Positions 1-7,411 of a DNA stretch of 64,000 nt are shown piece after piece. How positions within the stretch are numbered: the first letter of the stretch is position 1; each line of letters begins with the position of its first letter. The translations under genes and the position numbers were made by a program. The DNA comes from Leucothrix arctica (GTDB taxonomy: Bacteria; Pseudomonadota; Gammaproteobacteria; Thiotrichales; Thiotrichaceae): the NCBI RefSeq assembly GCF_003172895.1, contig NZ_QGKL01000009.1:1-64000 (forward strand). Reading direction: 5' to 3'. The notes under the pieces are model-generated. The model did not search any database. It saw only the letters and a program-made list of their open reading frames with translations, and was not told the origin of the DNA.

Positions 1-189
1 TGACTTATCTATTTTGGCCCATTAAACGACCAGACTCGTCGTCCAATTCAGTCTCATAGTAAGCCTATTCGTTTAAATATATCACAACATCTGCTGACTT
101 TCTTCCCGTTTGAACCGTCAGACAACAGCGGCTTATCACCCATCCTTATGGATAGTGAGTCGACTGCTTAACGCCTAACCCTTTAGTCG
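1..189. other. Left flank of the IS91-like element, no gene recognised
   Basis: No recognisable gene lies here. Frame 1 is open from 4 to a TAA at 169-171, but it has no convincing start and no recognisable product. The stretch lies directly 3' of the transposase, where IS91-family elements carry their replication origin end (ori-IS). Visible candidate parts are a small hairpin at 142-153 (ATCC-TTAT-GGAT) and a GAAC tetranucleotide at 112-115, which reads GTTC on the transposase strand. GTTC is the type of target known next to the ori end of this family. The element boundary was not proven; placing it near 116 is inference. Confidence 0.35.
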
Positions 190-1308
190 TCAGCCATACT
201 CTAGCTGCCAAGGGACGAGTCGATAACTGACTCGCAACATCCCTTGGCCACAACGACAGGGAATGCCTTCAAAGGCGTGGGGATGGGCTATTTTTGATGG
301 TTTGCTTGGCCTCAATGGCGCATTCTGAGCGTTAGCAATGGCCTGACGGACTGCCTGCAACTTCCTCTTACGACAGGCATTGGCTAGCCAACCATAATGG
401 CGAATGCGCATGAAGCCATGCGGTAACACATGCTGTAAGAAACGCCGCAAGAACTCCGCACCCGTCAACCTCATGACTTTAGAGTGGGCGTCCCGGTAGT
501 CCTGATAGCGGAAGGTAACGTTGTGCTCATCGATGGCGATAAGACGCGATTCGCTGATGGCTATTTTACGAGTGTAGCGCGATAGATAGCGTACAACGGT
601 TTCTGCTTTATGCAGGCAAGGCTTTCCATAAACAACCCACTCCTTTTGCATCAGCTCACGGAGCCGTTTGTTGACCTCACCAGCATTTGTAATACGGCTC
701 AATTCTCCTTTGTAGCTGGCTGCTCGTAAGGCGCTGACCATCTTGCCTCGAAACAAATGGGACAAGGCTCTGACAGGAAACAGGTAGTTGTTTTTCGCAG
801 CGTGCCAATGGCCATCGTCTCCGAGTGCGCCACCAGGGATCAAGCAATGTAGATGTACATGCTGACTGAGGTTCTGCCCCCAGGTATGCAAAACTGCGGT
901 GGCCGCTAATTGTCCATTCAGGCGCTTTGAGTCGTGCCCGAGCGTATTAAGCGTCTCCCAAACACTGGCAAATAGGGCGCTATAAATAACGCGCGGGTGC
1001 AGGCGCACCCAGCCGTTTAGGTCGTGCGGCAACGTAAACACTAAATGGAAATACGGGGCATTAACGACATTACTCAACTCTCTTTCTAACCACTGTTCGC
1101 TAGCGCCTTGCTGACAACGCGGGCAATGTCGATTACGACAGGCATGATACAAGCGCTGCGCTTGACCGCAATCATGGCAATGTAATTGAAAACCGCCCAA
1201 TGCTGCCGTACGGCAACGCTGTATTTGATGGCAGACCTTATACTGCTGCGGTGAGAGAGTGGGTAGTTGCGGCTGAAATTGGCTAACGACCTGGGCTAGT
1301 CGCTGCAT
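190..1308 (-). CDS. IS91-family HUH transposase
   Basis: Single-strand (rolling-circle type) transposase of 372 residues, about the family's usual size. The N-terminus carries a Cys-rich zinc-binding region (C44, C47, C57, C62, C65). The HUH metal-binding motif is HVHLH (H150, H152, H154). A candidate catalytic tyrosine follows in YLSRY (Y241/Y245). The gene starts inside the 3' end of the upstream tyrosine recombinase (13 nt overlap), so the two are very probably co-translated, as in the IS91-like elements that carry their own recombinase. The frame is intact with no stop or frameshift, so the protein could be active. The segment looks more GC-rich than neighbouring chromosomal genes, in keeping with transfer. 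Confidence 0.9.
   Translation of the reverse strand: MQRLAQVVSQFQPQLPTLSPQQYKVCHQIQRCRTAALGGFQLHCHDCGQAQRLYHACRNRHCPRCQQGASEQWLERELSNVVNAPYFHLVFTLPHDLNGWVRLHPRVIYSALFASVWETLNTLGHDSKRLNGQLAATAVLHTWGQNLSQHVHLHCLIPGGALGDDGHWHAAKNNYLFPVRALSHLFRGKMVSALRAASYKGELSRITNAGEVNKRLRELMQKEWVVYGKPCLHKAETVVRYLSRYTRKIAISESRLIAIDEHNVTFRYQDYRDAHSKVMRLTGAEFLRRFLQHVLPHGFMRIRHYGWLANACRKRKLQAVRQAIANAQNAPLRPSKPSKIAHPHAFEGIPCRCGQGMLRVSYRLVPWQLEYG
207..248. repeat. Long imperfect hairpin inside the 3' end of the transposase gene
   Basis: GCCAAGGGA (207-215) pairs with TCCCTTGGC (240-248), and GAGTC (217-221) pairs with GACTC (229-233). Together they form a 14-bp stem interrupted near its middle. It lies in the last codons of the transposase, close to where the ori end of an IS91 element is expected. 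It could be part of the element's terminal structure or a coincidence of coding sequence. Confidence 0.4.
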
Positions 1309-2162
1309 GACTGATTAAAATGTAGGCCCTTCACCAAATCAACCACTGGGCTGTCACCCGGACTATCCGCTAACCAGTGTGTATAACGACTCGTGGTACT
1401 GAGATGGCTATGCCCTAAAATACGTTGCAACTGATGAATGGGCATACCTGCCTGCAACGAATGCGTGGCAAAGGCATGCCGCAAACTGTGAACACCACCC
1501 TGCTTGCCAATGTCTGCTGTTTTCTTACTGGCACGATAGCACTTTTGCACCGTGGTAATGCTCAATGCATTCCCTTCTTGCCCTGGAAATAGCCAGAGGT
1601 TGGGTCGGTACTGTTGCCAATATTCTCTCCATTGCTGCAATAAGGACTCAGGAATAGGAACATAGCGGTCTTTACCCCCTTTGCCCTGAACCACATGCAG
1701 CAATTGACGTTCGCCATCAATCTCAGAGAGTCGAATATGCACTAGCTCACTGACGCGAAGGCCGCAGCCATAGGCACTTAGCAGCAGTAAACGATACTTC
1801 GGGTGGGAAGGTTGACGGGTTAATCGTTGCACGTCCTGACGCGTTAACAGGTCAGGCAAGCGCTGTTGCCCTTTGGGGAGTGTGAAACGATAGTCTGAAA
1901 ACGCAACATCCTCAAGCACGAAAGCATAGAGAAAGCGCACACCATTAAAATACTGGCGACAAGTAGACGCTGACACGCCGCGTGCCTTCAACAGCCATAA
2001 TAACCAAGCCTGAATGTCTTCAGGGGTGATTAACTCAGGTGAGCGATGATAATATCGACACAGCTGTTCAACTGCATAAACATACGACTTGATGGTACTG
2101 GCTGAACAGCCACGAAGGACCAACGTATCAAGCATCCGTTGGCGTAGAGGACTGACTTTCAT
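1296..2162 (-). CDS. Tyrosine recombinase of the IS91-like element
   Basis: Phage-integrase-type tyrosine recombinase of 288 residues with an N-terminal SAM-like core-binding domain (about 8-85) and a C-terminal catalytic domain (about 105-265). The catalytic set is complete: R136 in GCGLRVSEL, K164, H225/R228 in HSLRHAFATH, H251 in LGHSHL and Y260. It is first in a two-gene unit with the HUH transposase, which it overlaps by 13 nt. In related IS91-like elements such an accessory recombinase accompanies the transposase, and its role there is not firmly known. A 10-bp inverted repeat sits 11 nt upstream of the start codon. Confidence 0.85.
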   Translation of the reverse strand: MKVSPLRQRMLDTLVLRGCSASTIKSYVYAVEQLCRYYHRSPELITPEDIQAWLLWLLKARGVSASTCRQYFNGVRFLYAFVLEDVAFSDYRFTLPKGQQRLPDLLTRQDVQRLTRQPSHPKYRLLLLSAYGCGLRVSELVHIRLSEIDGERQLLHVVQGKGGKDRYVPIPESLLQQWREYWQQYRPNLWLFPGQEGNALSITTVQKCYRASKKTADIGKQGGVHSLRHAFATHSLQAGMPIHQLQRILGHSHLSTTSRYTHWLADSPGDSPVVDLVKGLHFNQSCSD

Positions 2163-2477
2163 GATAAACCGCCTTTAATTGTCTGTTTAATAACAATTAA
2201 AGTTTGGCTCATTTATAGAAAATTACTTGAAAACCAGTAAGCTACCGCGAAGCGGTTTAGTTCAACAGCTCATTAAGAAGGTCTAAGACCTTTTAATATA
2301 TTATCAGGTCTTGAGCCCTTGTTTTTTTGGCAACACATTCTAGAAATATGCTACAAGTCATTAAACCATATCACTTTTAGGGTAAAAATTGGAAATATAA
2401 TTACCTATTATCAGGTTTTAAACACCTCTAATTGTTCTCTTTTTGTTTCATTTGTGAAAACCTGCTACCTTCGCTGC
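2163..2477. other. Spacer between the IS91-like element and intI; candidate attI region
   Basis: No gene is supported in these 315 bases. They hold, in order, a perfect 10-bp inverted repeat (2173-2202), a small GC hairpin ACCGC-GAA-GCGGT (2244-2256), the heptamer GTTCAAC (2260-2266), and a hairpin AAGGTC-TAA-GACCTT (2278-2292). On the minus strand the heptamer reads GTTGAAC and fits the GTTRRRY core of integron recombination sites. The rest, up to the intI start, is AT-rich. An attI site is expected here because integron attI lies just upstream of a divergently read intI. Confidence 0.45.
2173..2202. repeat. Perfect 10-bp inverted repeat with 10-bp spacer
   Basis: CTTTAATTGT (2173-2182) is exactly inverted as ACAATTAAAG (2193-2202), separated by 10 bases. 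It lies 11 nt upstream of the minus-strand tyrosine recombinase start. The arms-plus-spacer layout resembles a tyrosine recombinase core site or a repressor operator. It could also be the ter end of the IS91-like element. No T-run follows, so it is not a terminator. Confidence 0.6.
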
Positions 2478-3452
2478 ATGTATAAATCACCCTATCTAAA
2501 CGAAATATCTAACTTCATGCTAGTACGTCAATATAGCTTGCGTACTGTTAAGACTTATATTTTCTGGATCAAACGATTCATTCAATTCAACGACAACAGA
2601 CATCCAGAAAGCTTAGGAGAAATAGAAGTCGAAAGATTTTTGACTCACCTTGCTGTCAACCGTACCGTATCGAGGAGTACTCAATCCATTGCTTTAAATG
2701 CTATTGCCTTTTTGTATACGAAATTCATGGAAAGTCCATTAAAAGACATGAGTGGGTTTCAACGTGTAAAGCGACCAGCAAAACTTCCAACAGTACTAAC
2801 TCAAGAAGAAGTGAGAACACTTCTTGGTCATGTCGAGTCTAAACATAAACTGATGGTTGGAATACTCTACGGTTCAGGGTTACGAAGAATTGAACTTCAT
2901 CGGCTGAGAGTTCATGACGTGGATATTAAGTTAAAACAAATACGTGTCTGGAACGGCAAAGGCTACAAGCATAGAATAACCACACTAGCTACTGAACTCA
3001 TCCCTGCAATCGAGAAGCAAATACATCGTGTTCAGGGGTTACTTTATGAAGATATAGACAATCCAGATTTCAGTGGAGTATGGATGCCAGATGCACTGGA
3101 AAGAAAGTATAAAAAAGCGAATAAGTCATTAGGCTGGCAATACTTATTCCCTTCTGGTCGATTAAGTATAGAGCCTGCGACTGGCTTATTGCGAAGACAC
3201 CATTTAGATGAAACAGGAATAAATAAAACTTTAAAGCGAGCAACCCAATTAGCGGGGATCAACAAACAAGTTAGCTCACATACTTTGCGGCACTCTTTTG
3301 CTACACATCTGTTGCAAAATGGTGTTGATATTAGAACGGTGCAATCACAGCTAGGCCATTCAGATGTTAAAACAACTGAAATTTATACTCATATTCTTAA
3401 GCAAGGAGCAGATGGCGTTAAAAGCCCATTAAGCCACCTTTTACAAACGTAA
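2478..3452 (+). CDS. intI: Integron integrase (IntI-type tyrosine recombinase)
   Basis: Integron integrases recombine attI and attC sites to insert and excise gene cassettes. The protein is 324 residues from the ATG at 2478; a longer open frame from 2319 adds a poor N-terminus and gives an unusually long protein. Catalytic residues are all present: R136 (GSGLRRIEL), K161 region, H268/R271 (HTLRHSFATH), H294 and Y303 (EIYTH). The insert that separates IntI from other tyrosine recombinases is visible at about 192-242 (ALERKYKKA... WQYLFPS ... RRHH). An array would be expected to the left, divergent from this gene, but that side is occupied by the IS91-like element. I saw no clear attC. Confidence 0.88.
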   Translation: MYKSPYLNEISNFMLVRQYSLRTVKTYIFWIKRFIQFNDNRHPESLGEIEVERFLTHLAVNRTVSRSTQSIALNAIAFLYTKFMESPLKDMSGFQRVKRPAKLPTVLTQEEVRTLLGHVESKHKLMVGILYGSGLRRIELHRLRVHDVDIKLKQIRVWNGKGYKHRITTLATELIPAIEKQIHRVQGLLYEDIDNPDFSGVWMPDALERKYKKANKSLGWQYLFPSGRLSIEPATGLLRRHHLDETGINKTLKRATQLAGINKQVSSHTLRHSFATHLLQNGVDIRTVQSQLGHSDVKTTEIYTHILKQGADGVKSPLSHLLQT

Positions 3453-3468
3453 TGATTCAAAACAAAAA

Positions 3469-3494
3469 AGCCCAGCAGGTCTCTCCACTAGGCT
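3469..3494 (-). terminator. Rho-independent terminator of lysS
   Basis: On the minus strand AGCCTAG pairs with CTGGGCT (one G-U pair) and is followed by a run of six T. It lies 31 nt past the lysS stop. The T-run is on the lysS side, so it serves lysS rather than intI. Confidence 0.7.
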
Positions 3495-3524
3495 TCATAT
3501 TCCAACCAATTTATACCTACAAAC

Positions 3525-5030
3525 TTACGCCTGTGGCTTCATATGAGGGAATAAAATTACATCTCTGATCGACGCAGCATCCGTAAACAACATCACCAAA
3601 CGATCGATACCAATACCCTCACCTGCTGTCGGTGGCATACCGTACTCAAGCGCGTGTATGTAGTCTTCATCAAAGTGCATTGCTTCGTCATCGCCGCCAT
3701 CTTTCTCAGCCACTTGCTTATGGAAACGTTCAGCCTGATCTTCAGCATCGTTAAGCTCCGAGAAGCCATTACCGATCTCACGACCACCAATAAAGAACTC
3801 AAAACGGTCAGTCACAAACGGGTCAGAGTCACTACGACGCGCCAGTGGAGACACTTCTGCTGGGTACTCAGTAATGAAAGTCGGATCATTCAAGTTCTCT
3901 TCAACGATCTCGTCAAACAACTCAGTAATAATCTTACCTAAGCCGAAAGACTCTTTAAGGTGAACACCCAACTTTTCAGCAACAAGACGCGCACGGTACT
4001 CAGTCTCTAAGTCAGCCGCTTCGATGTCTTTGTTGTAATGCATGATCGACTCTTTCATCGTCATACGTACAAACGGCTTGTCAAAGTCAAATGTTAGACC
4101 TTGATATTCAACCGTCGTATTACCGTAAACATCGTTAGCCAAGCCACGAAACAACTCTTCAGTTGTATCCATCAAGTCATGGTAAGTCGCATACGCTTGG
4201 TAGAATTCAATCATCGTGAACTCAGGGTTATGACGTGTCGATAGCCCTTCGTTACGGAAGTTACGATTGATCTCAAAGACACGATCAAAACCACCTACAA
4301 CCAAACGCTTCAAGTAAAGCTCAGGCGCGATACGTAAGTACATATCGATGTCTAGTGCGTTATGGTGTGTCTCAAAAGGACGTGCCGTCGCGCCACCAGG
4401 AATCACCTGTAACATCGGTGTTTCTACTTCCATGAAGTCACGCTGCATGAAGTAGTTACGGATGTACGCAACAATCTTCGAACGCATTTTAAACGTCGCA
4501 CGGGTCTCGTCACTCATGATCAAGTCAAGGTAACGTTGGCGGTAACGCTGTTCGTGATCCGTCAAACCATGAAATTTTTCAGGCAGTGGACGCAGTGACT
4601 TAGTTAACAGTCTTAGCTCATCCAACTTAACCGATAGCTCGCCTTTGTTAGTTTTGAACATAACGCCAGACGCGCCGATAATGTCGCCACTATCCCAACC
4701 TTTAAATGACTCATACAGCTCTTCACCCAATGCTGCTAGCTGTACGTACAGCTGCAAACGACCAGTGCTGTCACTGATCGTAATGAAGCTTGCCTTACCC
4801 ATCACACGCTTAAGCATGATACGACCAGCAACACGGACTCTAGCTGGGTTCTCAGCTAACCATTCTTTATCTTTATCGCCATAAGCCGCTTCAAGGTCAG
4901 CCGCATTGTTCTCTGGCTTGAAGTCGTTTGGAAAGGCTACACCCTGCTCACGAATTGCTGCTAGCTTCTCGCGACGCAGTGTGATCAGTTGATTTTCGTC
5001 ATGTTCCTGTACGGAATCCTGTTCACTCAT
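3525..5030 (-). CDS. lysS: Lysyl-tRNA synthetase, class II
   Basis: Charges tRNA-Lys with lysine using ATP in the cytoplasm. At 501 residues it has the normal length for bacterial LysS. An N-terminal OB-fold anticodon-binding domain (about 60-165) precedes the class II catalytic core. Motif 2 is seen as [15 protein letters not shown] and motif 3 as [11 protein letters not shown] near the C-terminus. The start ATG is at 5030. The gene lies 11 nt downstream of prfB, the prfB-lysS order known in enterobacteria and many other gammaproteobacteria, so the two are probably co-transcribed. A terminator follows the stop. Confidence 0.97.
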   Translation of the reverse strand: MSEQDSVQEHDENQLITLRREKLAAIREQGVAFPNDFKPENNAADLEAAYGDKDKEWLAENPARVRVAGRIMLKRVMGKASFITISDSTGRLQLYVQLAALGEELYESFKGWDSGDIIGASGVMFKTNKGELSVKLDELRLLTKSLRPLPEKFHGLTDHEQRYRQRYLDLIMSDETRATFKMRSKIVAYIRNYFMQRDFMEVETPMLQVIPGGATARPFETHHNALDIDMYLRIAPELYLKRLVVGGFDRVFEINRNFRNEGLSTRHNPEFTMIEFYQAYATYHDLMDTTEELFRGLANDVYGNTTVEYQGLTFDFDKPFVRMTMKESIMHYNKDIEAADLETEYRARLVAEKLGVHLKESFGLGKIITELFDEIVEENLNDPTFITEYPAEVSPLARRSDSDPFVTDRFEFFIGGREIGNGFSELNDAEDQAERFHKQVAEKDGGDDEAMHFDEDYIHALEYGMPPTAGEGIGIDRLVMLFTDAASIRDVILFPHMKPQA

Positions 5031-5041
5031 TTTAAACTCTC

Positions 5042-6137
5042 TTAGAAGCCGTTCTTTAAGCTTGCTTCGATAAATTGATCTAAAGAACCATCCAATACCG
5101 CCTGTGTACTACCCGTTTCCACATTGGTACGATGATCTTTAATGCGTGATGCATCTAATACGTATGAGCGAATCTGACTACCCCAACCGATGTCAGACTT
5201 ATTGTCTTCCATCTCTTGGCTTTCAGCATTTCGCTTTTGAATTTCTTGCTCATAAAGCTTTGCACGAAGCTGCTTCATGGCGGTGGCCTTGTTCTGATGC
5301 TGCGAACGACCATTCTGACACTGTACAACGGTGTTCGTCGGTTCGTGAGTAATACGCACCGCCGACTCAGTTTTGTTTACGTGCTGACCACCCGCGCCCG
5401 AAGCACGGTATACGTCAATACGTAAGTCTGATGGATCGATATCGATCTCAATATCATCATCGATTTCTGGTGATACAAACACCGAACAGAATGAGGTATG
5501 ACGACGCCCACCCGAATCAAACGGTGATTTGCGAACTAAGCGATGCACACCAATCTCAGTACGTAACCAACCGAAAGCATATTCGCCTTCAAATTTGATG
5601 GTCGCTGACTTAACACCTGCAACATCACCCGGTGACGCTTCCATTAGCTCGACTTTAAAGCCTTTTGCCTCGCCCCAACGCAAGTACATGCGTAGCACCA
5701 TTTCACACCAGTCTTGAGCTTCTGTACCACCTGAACCCGACTGTACATCCAAGAAGGCATTACAACCATCCATCTCACCAGAGAACATACGTTTAAACTC
5801 TAACGCAGCGAGATCTTTTTCAAAGCCATTAATCTCTTCGATAATGTCATTAACAGCGTCTTCGTCATCCTCTGCTTCTGCCATTTCCAAAAGATCTTTC
5901 GCATCAGTCAGCCCTTCTTCTAGACGATCTGCCGTTAAGACAACATCTTCTAGACGAGATTGTTCCTTTCCAAGCTCCTGAGCGCGCTCAGGGTTGTTCC
6001 AGACTTCTGGGTATTCTAATTCGCGAATAACTTCTTCTAGTTGGTCTTTCTTCTCAGCGTAGTCAAAGATACCCCCTAAGTGCGTCTAAACGCGACTGTA
6101 GGTCTTTGATGTGAGTATAGGTTGGGTTCAGTTCCAT
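5042..6137 (-). CDS. prfB: Peptide chain release factor 2, made by programmed +1 frameshift
   Basis: RF2 reads UGA and UAA and releases the finished peptide. The gene is in two frames. The first 24 codons run from the ATG at 6137 (MELNPTYTH...) to an in-frame UGA at 6063-6065. The second frame then gives about 340 residues, for a total near 364, matching the usual 365. The 5' part is too short to appear as a separate gene, so annotation from 5890 alone would lose the N-terminus. The stop-recognition motif SPF and the catalytic GGQ ([13 protein letters not shown]) are both present. lysS follows after 11 nt. Confidence 0.96.
6062..6077 (-). promoter_or_regulatory. RF2 autoregulatory +1 frameshift site
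   Basis: The minus strand reads AGGGGGTATCTTTGAC. The internal Shine-Dalgarno-like AGGGGG (6072-6077) sits just before the slippery CUU (6066-6068) and UGA (6063-6065), followed by C. This is the canonical layout. When RF2 is scarce the ribosome slips +1 at CUU and makes full-length RF2; when RF2 is plentiful it terminates at UGA. Confidence 0.95.
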
Positions 6138-6271
6138 AATTCTAATGTGCTAGTTCTTTGGGAAGGTTATGATACATGATGAGCTTGTCGCTTAGGTAGA
6201 CTTTATTAAGCGTGTGTTATCTCAATTCAGAATCCAGTATCATATTTGCATCGTTAAATAGGAGAATTAAT

Positions 6272-6757
6272 ATGCCATCATTTGATGTCGTGTCTGAAGT
6301 TGAAACACATGAAATACGTAATGCGACGGATCAAGCGAACAAAGAAGTGACGACTCGCTTTGACTTTAAGGGCACTAACTCAAACTTTGAGCTTAAAGAT
6401 GATGTGATTACAATGAAGTCTGAGAGTACTTTTCAGCTTCAGCAGATGTTGGATATTTTGCGTAACAAATGTGCGAAACGAGGCATTGATGCCGCAGCCT
6501 TAGATCCGCAAAATGCTTCTGAGACGGGTCTTAATAATGCGAGCCAAAAAGTATTATTGAAGCAGGGTTTGGACGCTGAGAAAGGCAAAAAAGTGATTAA
6601 AGCGCTGAAAGAAGCAAAGCTGAAAGTGCAGGCACAGATTCAAGGTGAGCAAGTGCGTGTGACGGGCAAGAAGCGTGATGATCTTCAGCAGGCAATGGCG
6701 GTTTTGCGTGAGCAAGAGCTTGGTTTGCCGCTACAGTTTAATAACTTTCGTGACTAA
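6272..6757 (+). CDS. yajQ: YajQ family nucleotide-binding protein
   Basis: YajQ/DUF520 proteins are small cytoplasmic proteins with two RNA-binding-like folds. Some bind cyclic di-GMP and act in gene regulation; here that is inferred from family only. The ATG at 6272 follows a strong ribosome site (TAGGAG) and gives 161 residues beginning MPSFDVVSEVETHEIRNA, the conserved family start. An upstream in-frame extension to 6212 lacks support. The family signature TRFDFKGT is present. The gene stands alone, divergent from prfB, and ends in a hairpin. A diguanylate cyclase is encoded 15 kb away at 21277. Confidence 0.93.
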   Translation: MPSFDVVSEVETHEIRNATDQANKEVTTRFDFKGTNSNFELKDDVITMKSESTFQLQQMLDILRNKCAKRGIDAAALDPQNASETGLNNASQKVLLKQGLDAEKGKKVIKALKEAKLKVQAQIQGEQVRVTGKKRDDLQQAMAVLREQELGLPLQFNNFRD

Positions 6758-6784
6758 ATGTACCTAACTCCAAACTGAAGCAGT

Positions 6785-6813
6785 CAGCTACCATTATCAA
6801 TGATGGTTAGCTG
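6785..6813 (+). terminator. Probable terminator of yajQ
   Basis: CAGCTACCAT pairs with ATGG-T-TAGCTG (one bulged T), 28 nt after the yajQ stop, followed by a short T-rich stretch. It also faces the end of the minus-strand gene at 6828. Confidence 0.5.
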
Positions 6814-6827
6814 CCAGCTTTTACGCT

Positions 6828-7208
6828 CTATTTTTCTAGAGACCCACAACCATACGAGCCTGCTTTAATAGACGTTGTCTCGAGATGAATCTCATAAATA
6901 ACGCCAGTCTTGTCTGTGAGATATGTATGCGTAACCACCCCACCATCCAAACCTATATTGATATAATTCCCTTCACCATCACACATATGTGGCAACGCTC
7001 TTGTTTCCGACTTAAGCACATACTGCTTAGCTCCATCATCCAACACCGTGATGGTAGCAGTCTGATTAAATCGCTTTAAAACTGCGTCTATTTGCTGTCC
7101 GTGAGCCTCAACAAGTGCTCCTTTGTAAACTTGCTCACCCTCTGATGCAAGCACTACTGAACACAATACAAAGCACGCCAAAAACATTACTTTTAGTAAA
7201 TACTTCAT
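6828..7208 (-). CDS. Small secreted protein of unknown function
   Basis: The ATG at 7208 gives 126 residues starting with a clear signal peptide (KYLLKVMFLACFVLCSVVLA, cleavage likely after LAS). A longer frame up to 7286 would bury this signal and is disfavoured. The mature part is short and beta-rich, with two cysteines (in MCDGEG and YGCGSLEK) that could form one disulfide, as expected of a periplasmic protein. I do not recognise the family. It is monocistronic and convergent with yajQ. The real-gene call rests on the signal peptide, spacing and the upstream AT-rich region. Confidence 0.65.
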   Translation of the reverse strand: MKYLLKVMFLACFVLCSVVLASEGEQVYKGALVEAHGQQIDAVLKRFNQTATITVLDDGAKQYVLKSETRALPHMCDGEGNYINIGLDGGVVTHTYLTDKTGVIYEIHLETTSIKAGSYGCGSLEK

Positions 7209-7360
7209 TATTGTAAAACCTTTTGTCCTTAAATCAACCAAAGATACCTCACTAAAGCTCTTCATTCGACTTATATTACTCACCAAGCTCGTGCTAGTAA
7301 AAGCAAACAGTCTCCAGTGATTACAGTACCATTCGACTTACCGTAATTTACAATAAAAAA

Positions 7361-7380
7361 AGGCTCGCAAATGCGAGCCT
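7361..7380 (-). terminator. Terminator of the envelope gene run
   Basis: AGGCTCGCA pairs perfectly with TGCGAGCCT (9-bp stem), with T-runs on both sides. It lies 32 nt after the stop of the coiled-coil gene and closes the four-gene minus-strand unit. Confidence 0.85.
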
Positions 7381-7411
7381 TTTCACTATTCATACTGACC
7401 TACAACAATAC

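Noticed and set aside
4-171. Open frame without start across the left flank
   Set aside because: No start codon near its beginning, no recognisable product, and it crosses the expected end of the IS element.
166-179. GCTTAACGCCTAAC, two tandem RYYYAAC heptamers that resemble integron core sites
   Set aside because: No matching partner core or pairing arms were found at attC spacing on either side, and the site lies at the IS91 3' end. Not called as attC.
2319-2477. N-terminal extension of intI to an upstream ATG
   Set aside because: It adds 53 residues of AT-rich, Cys/Phe-rich sequence absent from integron integrases and covers the expected promoter/attI region.
3654-3941. Open frame opposite lysS, and similar frames opposite prfB, recB, recD, ychF and petB
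   Set aside because: Each is the antisense shadow of a strongly conserved gene, with no ribosome site or homologous pattern.
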